Notes: generated from the letters alone by a model not told the origin. A stretch of 64,000 bases of DNA from Motacilla alba alba (GCF_015832195.1 NC_052026.1:15781013-15845012); one strand, 5' to 3'. Shown: positions 13,287-25,094, counted from the first letter of the stretch. Translations and numbers: made by a program.

Positions 13287-15509
13287 AATATCTCAAGGCC
13301 ACATACTTGAAAATTGGTCAACAAATTTGATTTAGTAATCTGTTCCCATTTAACAAATATGCAGCCAGGTTTCATGGCCAGCTGTTCTGTATCACTGCAT
13401 GAATGGAGGGAAGGGAAACCATTTAAAACATATGAATGGTTTCAGGTTTTATTTTCATCAAACCCCCTTACAGGAGTGTTATAACTCGGTGCTAATTTTC
13501 TGGCCTCTTGACCTACATGTTTGGGTTGTGCAAAATATTATATTATGAGGGAATAAGAGTGCTCCCCAGTTCAGAAAAAAAACCTAAAGTGCATTCCTAG
13601 CCTTAGCTCTGGCAGCTGCCTCCTGACTTCAAACACTTGAGTTATAAGTTTTGGAAAACTGGGATCCTACCCCTCAAATTCTTCAAATTAAAAGCTGCAT
13701 ATGAAATTATATTAATTACACTGACCTTGAGCCGTGGCTTCAGCTATGTCAGTCTGTCCCTCTCTTCTGGTTAAGGGGTCAAAGAAATTCTAGAAGTGAA
13801 TCACCTCCAAAAAATACATGAGCAATTGCAGAGTCAGACTATCTGGATGGGCATAAATTTTTGGCTATTTTTATTACCTTGAATTCATTTTAAGTTGTTT
13901 AGACACTCCTAAATGCAAGAAAAGACAGTGAAGAAAATCTTATCACTGAAAGAGCAGACTTATGATTTGGACATTATTTTTAGCCCCAGAAGACAAGGCA
14001 AAGATGGATTTGGGATAAACCATTTTCCACTCTGATGGTGGGAAAGCATCTCCTCCTTCAGTTACATGAAGCTCTCCAGTAGAGGTGAAGTTTAAGGATG
14101 GATGGGAAGGAAAAAAATCAGTACTCTAAATGAAGCATAAATGATTCAGAGATATTGCAAGTCAGAAAGAAAAAGCAACATCAATGCTGGTGTCATGGAA
14201 AATGCAGAAAGACACCCCAAAATTCCACACCACATAGGGAAATGGGGTGCAAAAAAAAGACAAGGTTCTCCATGCAGTGCAGTCAGTGCAAGTTACTGAA
14301 GCAAAAGCAAAATTTAAAGAAATGAGAACCAAAAAAAGTTGAAGTATTTGACTAAAGAAGTACAAGGACATAATAAAAATTTCCTAAATATTCCTATTAT
14401 ATTTGACCAAGGCAGAAAACACTTCTTTTATTCATCAATATTGTAAACGCAATATTTGATACATCTTTTTCTATTAGAAATAAGGAGAGACCATCCCTTC
14501 CCTGAAAAATCAGAATTTCACCAGTTACACACTGCAGGAATTACCCACAGCAACAGAACTTCATACAATACTTCACTTCCTAGGAAAACATTACTGATTG
14601 CAAAGTGCATCTGGAAATGATGCCCATAAATATGTGCCTTCATCCATGTGCCTTGAGGATTTTCAAATGCATCAGACAAGCAAACACGGCTGCCTTCTGC
14701 CTGCTCTGCAAGCCTTTTTAAAAAAATAATCATGGACTATTTGGAGCATCCTCATCACCCCACCCTTGGGAAAATGAGTTATTAAAAATGTTGGAATGCA
14801 ATCTGTGTCAAAGGAGACATTACATGAATTGCCCTGGCCACCTGCTTTTTGTTGTTTTTCACGTTCTCAGTAAAGCAAAAGAATGAAATACATAACCCAG
14901 TGTCCTTGTCTTCAAATCTTCATTGTTATATATAGGATATTGCTAAGTGGTTTATGGCTGCTGCTGTTTCCTCAACAGACACTGCCCAACACAGAAGTGC
15001 AAGCACTGGTCTGTAAAACACAGTGACCACTGGAGCAGCTCAGCCACACCACTCAGCTCTTTCTGGCCTCCCAGTCCATCCCATCCATCACACTGTCCAT
15101 TACTGGTTGAATCATCACTTTCCAACTGGTTTTGGGTTTTCACAGGGCACAGCTCCTCCCGCACACGCTGATCTGTTCAGAGTCTGCCTCTCATCTTTCT
15201 TCTCACAAGTAGTTACAGCTTGGTATTTTTTGTATCCAATTATGAAGAAAGATGAGAATGAAATGGGAAATAAAAAAGTGACAGGTAGAATTACAGAACA
15301 AAATGGTATTGTATGCTTGCTTGATGCTAATTGGTTTTCTTAACTGTTTAAAATCTGGAGCACAGCATAAAATAACCCAGCAGGAGTCATCTGCTAGTCA
15401 TTTTTGACACAATTTTAGTCAATTTAATCAACTTTGTGGCAGCTCTAATACATTTTGGCTGCAGAAGATCTCAACAGACACACCACAGATGACCTCTATG
15501 GCAGGGAGA

Positions 15510-15660
15510 ATGGGGGATGAAAGAGCAAACAAATGCTTTCATGCAGGACAAAATGAGAAGTTTTGGATTTAGTGAGGTTTCCTTTTTTTTCCTTAGCTTA
15601 CAAAAGTGGCAATATTTAACTGTTCAATAAACGAGTCAAAGGTTCAGCACTCCTGAGCAC
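15510..15660 (+). mobile_element. LTR-like interspersed repeat, copy A
   Basis: About 15551-15632 aligns by eye with 21634-21715 (copy B). Both have TTTTGGATT, a purine-rich spacer, a T-rich stretch, a TA(C/T)AAAAGTG element and then AATATTTAACTGTT. Copy A also has an AATAAA polyadenylation-type signal at 15626-15631, about 30 bases after its TACAAAAG. A TATA-like box followed closely by a poly(A) signal suggests a short retroviral LTR. The match weakens upstream, where alignment is possible to about 15510, and downstream of about 15660, so the copy appears truncated. The family name is not recognised with certainty. Confidence 0.5.
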
Positions 15661-16969
15661 CACCATTATCAGTAATTTATATTTCCTTAATGTGTTCCTG
15701 TGCATTGTTATTGATAGAAACTTTTAAAGTCAGCTCAGCTGCAACTGCAGACAGGTCACTGCCAAGGAGCAAGTGGAAATGAGAACAGCCAAGTGACAGC
15801 ACACCAAAGTGATATCCTACAACAGATTCATTCCTCAGTACACATTGTCTGGGTATGTTTTTTTAGAATAAAGACTCACTAAAAGTGACCAAAAGCTGTA
15901 AAAATTGCTATGCACCAAAAATTATGATGTTAATGTTGCTCTGCTGCTCATTTCAGTACTAGAAGTTACAGAAGGTAAGGAGGTGGGAGAAGAAAGAGAA
16001 TAAACTTTTAAATTACCTTAGACACATAACCAGATTTTCAGTTTAGGCTTCAGAAGCAAGCTGGGTAATAATCTTAAAATTAGCATTTTCTCTGGAGGAT
16101 GATATTATGAAATAATAGACATAAGCCAGATAATAGCTACCAACTTCTTTGGAACTTTATGAAACTCATCTCATTCACATTTGAAAGCACTCTCAGATCC
16201 AGACAGCCACCACAAAAAGGTACAGTTAAAACTGAGCACTTTGGGTTTAATTTATGATCCCAGCTACAGCTTTTGGGATGCTTTACATTAGTTGTATATA
16301 TGCTTTTACATATTTCTAAGAAAAATGGTCCTCAGAAGATGATGAATAGCATGCCTTACCAGAAAATATATGACAGGTTCTAAAAATGGTACATTTTAAA
16401 ATTGGTATAGATATTTATACTTGCTCTGATCCTCTGAGATGTATATTGAAATTTCTAATATAAACAGCAAAGGGCATTCCAAGACAAGCAAATTAAAATG
16501 AATACTGCATCATTCTCTCCTGTCCTATTATTGTAAGTTCTCAGGAGGCCTGCAAAAATTTGTATGTGAACTAAAAATGTATGTAAATCTAGTAAAAGTT
16601 ACTTTAGAAAACCCTAATCTTTTATTAGATCACAGTGTAACTAATGTTTAAAAGCAGAAGTTAGGGCTATTATCACAATATATAAACAGAGTCTGTGATA
16701 GACTATCACTAGCATGCTGTGTCCTTATAACATTTTACATTGTGCTCTCCTACATATATTAAAATGTACACATCAGCATCAATTCAGGATGAAAGAACTT
16801 TATTATTTTTAGAAACTAATATCATCCCCATCTCTAAGAAAGAGCTATTTATCACCATCTGATAAAACCACTGCTCATTCTTAGTCTCGTGGCAGTAGCT
16901 TTTACTCTTTCCTCCTGGGCTGCTGTTCTCAGGTAATAACCTGGGCCTGGGCAGGACCTCCCCACCTTG
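15661..16969. other. noncoding DNA, nothing recognised
   Basis: AT-rich sequence without a notable open frame, RNA gene or clear repeat. It ends where the old CR1 becomes recognisable. Confidence 0.6.
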
Positions 16970-17730
16970 GAATCTTTAGCAGTGCCAGACCCCCCTAACA
17001 TCTGTCTAGCCTGCTCTGGAAACCCTCTGATGAAGTCTGCATCATTACTCAATTCCCCCTGTGCATAGAAAGTTTTCCTCCCAGTCATCCTAATGCATCT
17101 TGGCTGAAAATTAAATTGGTTTCTTTTGAATTCCCTCAAGTGGAAGGAGAACAATAAGCACCAGCCTTTGCATAACTTTCTCATATTGAAAGACTATCAC
17201 CATGATTTCTCTGTAGGTTTATCAGTTCCCACAACTTTTCTTCATAGATCATGTTCTATAAATTTCAGATTTTCCTGTCACCCTCCACTCACTTTAATAT
17301 GCTTTCTTGATATGTAAAATATGGTGCCCGGTGTAGTTCTTTAGCTGTGCACATTCCACTGCAACTTTTTTTCCCACAAGGACATTATGTGTGACAAAAC
17401 CAAAAGCTGAAATCAGGACAATTCAGCAACATCTTACCCCTTTCCCCAGGCTAGTTATTCTTTCAGAGAAAGAAATCAGATGGATTTGCTGAGAACAAAT
17501 CACTTCAATCTTACGTTACCTTTTACAACCCTCTTATTGTCTGAATAGTTAGAAAGATTTTTTTTTCTAAGACTTGTTCCAGTGTATTTTCAGGAATAGT
17601 GATTGGGCTGACTTGTTTATGCATTCCAGAACCTTTGTTTTTCTCCTTTGAAAAAGTTACATAGAACACTTACACTTTTTTATGATTATGTCTTCCCTCA
17701 TCCTCTCAATTGTCAGAATATAATTTAGCA
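16970..17730 (-). mobile_element. ancient CR1 LINE fragment, internally deleted
   Basis: Read on the plus strand, this follows the reverse complement of old amniote CR1 elements in order. The pieces are an AGAAAGTTTTCCTCCCAGT block near 17068, GAAAGACTATCACCATGA near 17188, TAGATCATGTTCTATAAA near 17244, TGGTGCCCGGTGTAG near 17323, TTATGTGTGACAAAACCAAAAGCTG near 17385 in part, AGAAATCAGATGGATTTG near 17470, and TTGTTCCAGTGTATTTTCAGGA near 17574 in part. In fuller copies several hundred bases separate the GGTGCCC motif from the ATGTGTGAC motif; here only about 60 do, so the element is internally deleted. Frames in it are broken. Both ends are diffuse and approximate. Divergence is high, so this is an old insertion. 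The family assignment rests on recall of CR1 sequence order. Confidence 0.82.
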
Positions 17731-20700
17731 TTTGCTGAACAGAAACCCATGCTGGTGTTTCATCCCTATGAAATTGAATGATTGATGGACTTAGAATTCT
17801 AAGAACTTCCTAGAGAGAGAGTTAGATAGCTACAAATTCAAAATGAATATACAGAAGCCACCCAGCTTCCCACTCCAAGCAAATCCAGAGGTAAAGGTTC
17901 CCACTGCAGGTCAGGCAGTACCCACATACTTGGTGATACCCAACTCTGCTTCCTGACGTTGCACATTGAAGAATGAGAAAATTCATGGAGTTGAATTGTC
18001 AGAAAAATAAGTACAGGGGGGGAAAAACTCCTAAAGATGCCAAAGTGTGCAGCTTCAAGGGATTGGAGAGGTCAGTGATATCTTCCAGCAGCTGACAGTT
18101 ATTAGGTGGGTTTTCCTAAAAAGTAATGTCTCACCAGTGCAGTGCAAAGAATACATCACCAAATCCTGATTTATTGGAAAGAAAAAAGGGAAGAATTCAA
18201 AGCCGAGCAATACTAGCAGAGTCCAAAAGCTTTGACTTTGGGGTTTTATGTTCATTACTATAGCATTTCAAGATATTTCCTTCTATCCAACACAGCTCTT
18301 GCACTGACTTCCAGCTTGGTTGCTCCTCGAGTGCACAGCATATAGTTCACACTGTGGTTTGACTGTTGTACATACACATCACTTCCAAATAAACTCATAA
18401 GCACTCAAGAACTGGTATGTATGACAGCTCTTCAGAGCCCTTAAAGTTGTAAACACACTGATACAAGCAACAATTCACAAGCTATGCATCACTCACGAGG
18501 TGGAGCGCAGAGACTGCCAGAAAAAAAATGCAAATGCCATTTTCTGAGTTGCAAGGGAATTACCCTTCTCTGTTCTCCTCCCACAGTATCACCCTGCCAG
18601 TGCCTCACAAGTACCACTGCAAGGTCACACCTCAGTCAACACAGCTATCACTCCTTCTGTGTCCCAAGGAACAGGAGAGGGAAGTGAGAACCAGAGCCAG
18701 GGACCTGGTCCCAGCCTTGCCACCCCTTCCCCACCATGTTTCTAGCAGCGGGAGGGAAACATCACTGCAGTTATAAAGTTCCACATGTGCAGTTATGAAG
18801 TTCCACATGTGAGTAAGGTGGTTGCAGGTTTTTGCTTAGTTGAAGGGAAACTTTCACTAGTAGTGGAAGGCAGGCAAATTGAAACATTTAGCAAGCATTA
18901 AATGCCCCTAAAAAGAAATTGCTGCCTTTGTGAGCTGCCCTATCTGATGAGTTGTAAGGTACCACGGGAAAAAGAAATCTTTATGAAGAGCTGATTCATG
19001 TTTTATGTCACTTGTGCACTAACTAACTAAAGACTATGTTATCTTCTGAAATTATGGAAAGGAGGAGGATATTTTTAGTAATTATTGGCTACTCAGGCTA
19101 CTGAAAGAAAGTATGTTTCTCTGGGTACAACTAATTCTGCTTGTGGTTTCAGAGACCCCTGCCAATATTTCAATAATATATACATTACGAACTGCTACAG
19201 CTGGCAAGGTGTACCTGTGTTGTCTATTCCAGGGAAGGATTTTGCTGCCTATTCAAAATGAATAGATTCAGAAGTGGAATCCAGCATGGAAAATGAAGGA
19301 AGGTCAGGGGAAGGGTAATATTTATGGAAGATTGAGCATTTTAGTGTGCTACTGGCTTCAGGGTCTGCACTCCCTAAAAATATGGGGTTTTATGCACTGG
19401 AGAGCTGAGCAGACAGAGTGTAGGTAAAGCATTTGTTTGAACCTTCACAAACAGGCAGTTGCTTAGTATTCAACAGAGAAAAGAAAAGGAACTTCTACAT
19501 TTTCTGTTTCTCCAGAGCAGAAACATTTTACCCAAATAAGCAACCCAATGAGGGCTTTTCAATCAACAAGAGCAAAGCCCTCTGAAACACACCTTGGTGC
19601 TGGCACTCTTATGGCAGATGCATCTTTCTGGAATGTCTCTCAGAGTTGGGGGACAGCATGGAAAAAGTGCATGGACAGCTGTGAGACAGCTCTAAAGGAT
19701 GGATCAAGTGCACCAGAGGGTTGTAAGATGGGTCTGAGGGTTTGAGAGAGACATGGGGCAGGTACTTGATACCGTTCAAGAACTGCCAACCACAATTAAG
19801 ATGCAGATAAACCATGAGAGTTAACACTACATGGCTGAATTCATTTTCTGAAAATACATGAGTGCTAGTGAGCTGAAAAATGTGGGAGAACTATACAGTG
19901 CCAACAGCTGCCTGGCTCAAATGTTTAAATCTAACAGGACGACAAAAAAGTCTCATCCTGGTGTGACCAACCATTCATTGGACCAATGTTTGTGTCCTGA
20001 GCATACCCAACCTGTAAACAATATTAACTTGTTGGTAGTCAAATGTGTGTGCTCAAAGACTGAATGGACATGGATGCTATAGAACAGAACCTACTTTCTA
20101 CACCTACAGAGCCATTTTGATAGAAAAGAGAATGAAAATATTAGGTCCTGTAAATAAAGAAATATGGAAAACTGTCCTTACTAGCAACCAGAAGAAAACA
20201 ATTTTCAGAGCTTCCAATTATCAGTCTTTAAGCATTAAACTCAGGTGTGGGAGGACATGGGGGAAGCAGCACAACAAAGTAAAATACTAAAAACACCCTT
20301 GCAGGGTGCAGCAAGGAAACCCATGGATTGGGTAAGAATGAGAAGGAATTGAAGCACTTTTCTTCTTCATAGCACAGGGCTTTGGGTCCCTGATACAAAG
20401 CACATGAGCACATCATCTCTGCTCTTCCACACCCTTCCAAAGGCTGAGGTCTCCCATGAACATTTTTAGGATGACAGTGGCCACAAAAAAACCCGACAAC
20501 TTACATATTTGCTCAATGGCTCTTCCAGCATTCCTACTAATATCAGTTATACTATACCCTGGACTATACCTTGTATAGCCTAACTCAAACTTAGAACTGA
20601 TTTTTGTCTTGATAAATCAATGATCAGACTTGTATTCGCTTTAGCTGGAACATATTGGACGTCTGACTCCTCAGACTTATTTTCATGTGCCTGGGAGCAA

Positions 20701-21582
20701 AATTCCAGTTATATATCTATATTCACTCTGCAGCTCCTCTTTTCATATCAGGCATAACTTTGCTCACATCCACAAACCTCCCGAGCAAGAAATGAGCAGT
20801 GCTCCAAGGTTCAAGGATATAAAAGCAGGTCCTGCTCCCTGCTCTGTTTCTATGCACATTTTTTTTCCTGTAGTATATAAAGTGACTTACAGGAAGCTAC
20901 CAGTAGTGGAAAGTTGTAATTCATTGGAAAAGAATCTGTGCTTTAAGGAACAGGCACCTTCTTACTGGATCTCAAATAATATATCACATAATACAATTAT
21001 TCTATGTCTCCTGGTCATCACATGGTCTTGGGGAAATGAGAGTCAGATTTTTAATATTGAGTATGTAAGGATTCTATGGAATTACAGACTACATAGAACT
21101 ATTCTTGCTTGCATAACCAAACCCCTCACCAGAAACAAGCAATTTTTAAAAATTATGATCCATCCTCCATTTCACGCATACACACATAAAAATAAAATGC
21201 AATAAGCATTCTTTGGGATGGTTGCTTACCCAAAACATACCAGACAATTACACGGTATGCTGTTTTAATTAGAAACTCTCCCTCTCAACAGGTCCAATTT
21301 GAAATGTGTGACACTCCTCTTTACCCCATGGCTGGAGTAGAATTGTATTACAATCACATCTCCAGTCAAAGAACATTGCCATTTTTTCCTAGATCAGACA
21401 CCTGCTATCAATTTGAATGGTATCTGATTGAATATTTGTGCAGGAAGGACAAGAATCAATTATTCATGAGTACTAAACAATAGACTGTATAAACACAGTT
21501 CATGAACCTGAATCCTTTACAACCTAGCTTATCTTCGATACATTTATAAGGGCAGTCACATCTTTTAAACAACTGACATATT
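17731..21582. other. noncoding DNA, no gene recognised
   Basis: It contains the 22-bp tandem duplication at 18766-18811, listed separately. The window's longest ATG-initiated frame is here (20687-21205, plus, 172 codons). Its translation has scattered Cys/His/Trp and no domain, repeat or signal sequence, and one frame of this length is expected occasionally in 64 kb of AT-rich DNA. No RNA gene or recognisable transposon was seen. Confidence 0.6.
18766..18811. repeat. 22-bp tandem duplication, two copies
   Basis: Two adjacent units begin TGCAGTTAT(A/G)AAGTTCCACA, at 18766 and 18788, and differ at one base. A further TG after the second copy continues the period. This is a small, fairly recent duplication, probably from replication slippage. 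No function is evident. Confidence 0.9.
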
Positions 21583-21806
21583 TGAGGCCCCCCAAAAAGG
21601 GGACGGATAAAACAGGAAACACATTTTTGTTAAAGAAAATGTGAGGTCTTTTGGATTAGGTGGAGTTTCTGTTCTTTTTGCTTATAAAAGTGTAATATTT
21701 AACTGTTTAACAAAATTTAACTAAATATCTCACGTGACAGACATTTCCCTGAGACTCTCAGCTCACATTCTGCTGAACCGGGTCATTCGGGTAATTTAAC
21801 TGAACA
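21583..21806 (+). mobile_element. LTR-like interspersed repeat, copy B (about 224 bp)
   Basis: This is the second, longer copy of the repeat at 15510-15660. It starts with TGAGGCCCCC and ends near ...CTGAACA, giving the TG...CA termini typical of LTRs. A TATAAAA box lies at 21683-21689. The position matching the AATAAA of copy A reads TAACAAAATT, so the signal has decayed. A CpG-containing stretch (CCGGGTCATTCGGG, near 21778) lies in the right part. No target-site duplication is obvious, and no gag, pol or env sequence adjoins it. It is probably a solo LTR of an old endogenous retrovirus. Boundaries and class are inferred. Confidence 0.5.
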
Positions 21807-22265
21807 CAAAAATATTTGCAACTATTGCATTCTTACCCATGAGTCTTGTATGAGTTTTGGACTCCTACCTGTTCTTGGCAATTTAGCAGAACAAAACATT
21901 TTGAGGTTCTTCCTGTCACCGGGTCTTCTCCCTTGCAGGAACCTGTCTTGTTTCCCTGGCAGCTTCATCACTTTTAGGCTTCCAGCACAGTTCAATTAAG
22001 CTCAGCTGGCTCTGCGGTGCTGATCTGGTTGGATTCATGCCAGCTGAAATCCTGCACCTTGGTGTCTCAGATGAGCGTGGCAATACAAACGTGGCTGATG
22101 TCAGATCCACACATCCAGGAAAAATGCAATCCTGACATCATGGTGGAATGATACAGTAGAGACCAGTAAATAATGTATTCTGTTAAGAAAACTTCCTCTC
22201 TCCTAACAAGGCTGTTAATGTTGCTGTCATGTTTAATGTATTTTCATGTGTACCCCTTTTATTTT
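21807..22265. other. noncoding spacer between two LTR-like repeats
   Basis: No open frame of note and no retroviral internal motif is visible, so the two flanking LTR-like repeats do not look like the two ends of one provirus; their sequences also differ. The minus-strand frame 21916-22110 is not recognisable. Confidence 0.55.
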
Positions 22266-22850
22266 CTGGGCTGCTTTTGCCCAGAGTTGAGTTTATTTTC
22301 TTCACAGTAGATGGTATGGGCTGTGTTTTGGCTTGGTGCTGAAAACAGCGTTGATAACTCAGGGATGTTTTTGTTACGACTGAGCAGAACTTACACAGAG
22401 TCAAGGCCCTTTCTGCTCCTCACCCCACCAGTGAGAAGACTGGGTGGGCTACAAGGGATTGTGAGGGGACACAGCTGGAACAGCTGATCCCAACTGACCC
22501 AAGGGGTATTCCAAGTCATTTGGAAACATATTCCAGCTTATAAAACTGAGGGAAGAAGAAGGAAGGGGGTAAGTTTTGTGTTCTGACATTTGTCTTCCCA
22601 AGACTGTCACACATGATGGAGCCCTGCTTTCTTGGGAATGGTTGGACACCTGCTTGCCCTGGGAAGTGGTGAATAAATTCCTTGTTTTGCTTTGCTTGCT
22701 TGTGTGGCTTTTGTTTTACCTATTAAAATTATCTCAACCCACAATATTTCACACTTTTATTCTTCCAATTCTCTTCCCCATTCCACTGGTGGGGGGAGGG
22801 AGAGACCAGTTGTGTAAAGTTTATTTGCCAGCTGGGGTTAAACCACAACA
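22266..22850 (+). mobile_element. solo LTR of an avian endogenous retrovirus
   Basis: About 585 bp follow, from end to end, an LTR type that recurs in bird genomes. It begins TGGGCTGC, has GTGCTGAAAACAGCGTTGAT near 22336, the segment ACACAGAGTCAAGGCC near 22393, a TATAAAA box at 22539-22545, an AATAAA signal at 22672-22677, then TTACCTATTAAAATTATCTC near 22715, a G-rich GGTGGGGGGAGGGAG patch, and ends GGTTAAACCACAACA at 22850. The termini are TG...CA. The flanks TTTTC before and TTTTG after agree at four of five bases, compatible with a decayed short target-site duplication. No internal retroviral genes flank it, so it looks like a solo LTR left by recombination. Class (ERVL or ERVK) is not assigned. 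The identification rests on recalled resemblance. Confidence 0.85.
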
Positions 22851-24098
22851 TTTTGTTATGGCAATGGTTTATACTTCAATGTTTAAAGCATGTGACATTC
22901 TGGAATTACAGCATCTATATTTAAAGTTCCAAGATTATAGCTTCTAGTGGTGAGTGCTTGAACTCTCATGAAATACAATTTGATTTAAAAATCAATCTTC
23001 CGATTGAGTTTAAAAAGGCACCTAGTGCTGTTTATTTGTTTTTATGGAAAATAATACAGGCAATTAATTTCTTTCATACCTTAAGTGTCTGAGTTATGAA
23101 AGTCCATAATGCAACATGGCATGCTTGATGAATAACAGCTGAGGTGATTTAGTTTAGAGGAAGCGATTGGCAGTTAGTGATTTTGATAAAAACTTGTGTG
23201 ATACGCAACAGGCACCTCAGCTGTACAGCTGATTCACTGAAAACAAACGCAGACTGAATAAAATTTCTATCATATGAAGTTTTATGCTGGAGAGTCAGAT
23301 AGAAGGAGGAGGACATAATTCTTTCCTAGATCTAGTAGCTGCTGCTTTAAGAAACGAAATGACAAGGTTATGGGTTCTCCCTCTGCCATGCACCTCCTTC
23401 ATAAATTTTAGCATTAAATTATAAATAAAACATATGAGGACTCAGCTCAACAAGAAATATGTCTGGACTTTGGCACTGTAAAGGTCTGCACAAATCCATA
23501 CAAGCTGCTTAACATTGATTTTCTTTGGCGTCTTTCGCAGCCCTATGCGGGCTTCGCAGTGGAAAAGGCAGACATGTCTTTTATTGTATCAGGCCCTTTG
23601 CCATTAATTACAGACATGCCTCTCCTTAATGACTGGGCACAACTGGCCTGTTGATCCCCTGGCTGGATCACCAGAGGATGGAATCAACAGCACAGATGGG
23701 GACTGTGGGCCATTTGCTATTCCTGGCCTCTCTCTTCTCCCCACCCTCTTTGCTCTTTGCCAATGGGAGCTTGGGGCCGGAACCCCAATGGGCCAAATTT
23801 TCCTCACTCCCCTCTCCTTCTGCACCAGTTTCTTCAAAGCAAAAGTAAGCCAACACACATCTCCACTCACCTTCAAGCAGAGGTCAGTGGGGAAAGCAAG
23901 AGGAAAGATTCATCTTTCATACACCTAGAAGTGAAAAACTCCACGGCAAAGCCAATATTAACTTCTCGCTCAATGTGGAGAGCTAACCAAACTGCCTGAG
24001 TCTGCAGAACTGAGTGGAAAAGTTGAAAAAAATTAAAAATAAAAAGTTTTGCTTGTGGTATTTTCACATCTTCACTCTGGCGCTGGCTAGAAAAGTAA
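22851..24098. other. noncoding DNA, no gene recognised
   Basis: Single-copy-looking DNA. Several overlapping frames on both strands at 23604-23999 arise from one slightly GC-richer patch in different phases and show no domain. No promoter, RNA gene or clear repeat is seen. Confidence 0.55.
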
Positions 24099-24178
24099 AT
24101 GGTCTTGGTGGTTGGTGCATAGGGCCAGGAGTGAGGAGCCCTGGGCTCTATTCATACCTCTGCTACTGACTCACTGAT
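24099..24178 (+). mobile_element. MIR/CORE-SINE-like relic, left part
   Basis: The order GGTTGGTGCATAGGGCCAGG, AGTGAGGAGCCCTGGG, CTCTATTCATACCTCTGCTA and CTGACTCACTGATGA follows the tRNA-derived and core region of ancient amniote MIR-type SINEs. Divergence is high. The expected next segment (the GACC...CACTTAA...AAATGGG part) is not adjacent but appears at 24467-24526 in the same orientation. Confidence 0.55.
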
Positions 24179-24466
24179 GAAAACTGTTTGCACAAAATTC
24201 TTGAAAAGCATTCGTTAATTTTAAGAGCCCAATTTTGTGCGTAAACAAGTAGAGACACATGGGCACTGAGCATTACTGCTTTTCATAAAGCCAGTGAGAA
24301 ATTCTGGCATACGCTGCACCACTGTCAACCATCCAGACCAAGATCTGGACCTTCATTCTGCAAGACACAAAGCACTCTTCCATCTGAGTCAGAAGGATGA
24401 GAGCCCAAGAAAGATTCTTCCAGAAGATGCAGGACTTGGCATTGAGTCATTACACCAAAAATTACT

Positions 24467-24526
24467 GGACACATGAGCTTAAGCAATTCCTGTTTCTCTC
24501 ACCTGCTAAATGGGCATTAAATACGG
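24467..24526 (+). mobile_element. MIR/CORE-SINE-like relic, right part
   Basis: The blocks CATGAGCTTAAGCAATTCCT, CTCTCACCTGCTAAATGGGC and ATTAAATACGGGTC resemble the downstream half of MIR-type SINEs, in which a bipartite 'tcacttaacc ... ctgtaaaatggg' segment is typical. It has the same orientation as 24099-24178 and could be its second half, separated by about 290 bases of other sequence. Confidence 0.45.
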
Positions 24527-25094
24527 GTCATTAAAGTCCTCTGACCTCCTGTTCCGGTGTGCCAGAAAACCTGCCAGTTCCTCAAGATCAGATCTGTTTC
24601 AGAATAACAAAGTTTGCTATAGTATTTTAAAGAACCTTAGAAAATGGCTTGATTCAGGTCTGTGCATCTTTCAACAAATGTTTTTTAGAGGATAATTTAA
24701 TTTTTTTTCAGTATTCCCTTGTGTATGACAGATATGTTGAATCGCTTTTCTCAATAAACCTTTCATATCAATGGCATTCTCCTGGTTAAATTGTGTCTTT
24801 TGAGCAAGAGCTACTGAAACAGGTATCTGATTAGGAAAAACCCATGTTCATGTTAATTTCATGTTTTATTTATTTTAACTTACCTTTGACATGTTTCCTG
24901 GAAGATCTATCAATAACAGCCCATCTCCATGATTGGTTCATTCAAATAATGACTGTTGAGCATGTAAAACAAATTGGGCAAGACCCTGCATGAAGAGCAG
25001 GAGGTAGAGCTCTCATCAAAATCAATTCTCTCTCAGATATAAAAGGTCACTGATAATTATGCGCATGAATCTAAGAACGAAATTTGCCTCATTG

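Larger units (their letters stand above)
9471..15509. other. noncoding DNA, no gene recognised
   Basis: No exon, RNA gene or identifiable transposon is seen. It contains the T25 tract and the G/T-rich tracts listed separately, and a short CA run near 12488. The longest frames (9494-9865 minus, 15023-15343 plus, each a little over 100 codons) show no domain. Overlapping frames at 9602-9911 share the same DNA in different phases and look random. Confidence 0.6.
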
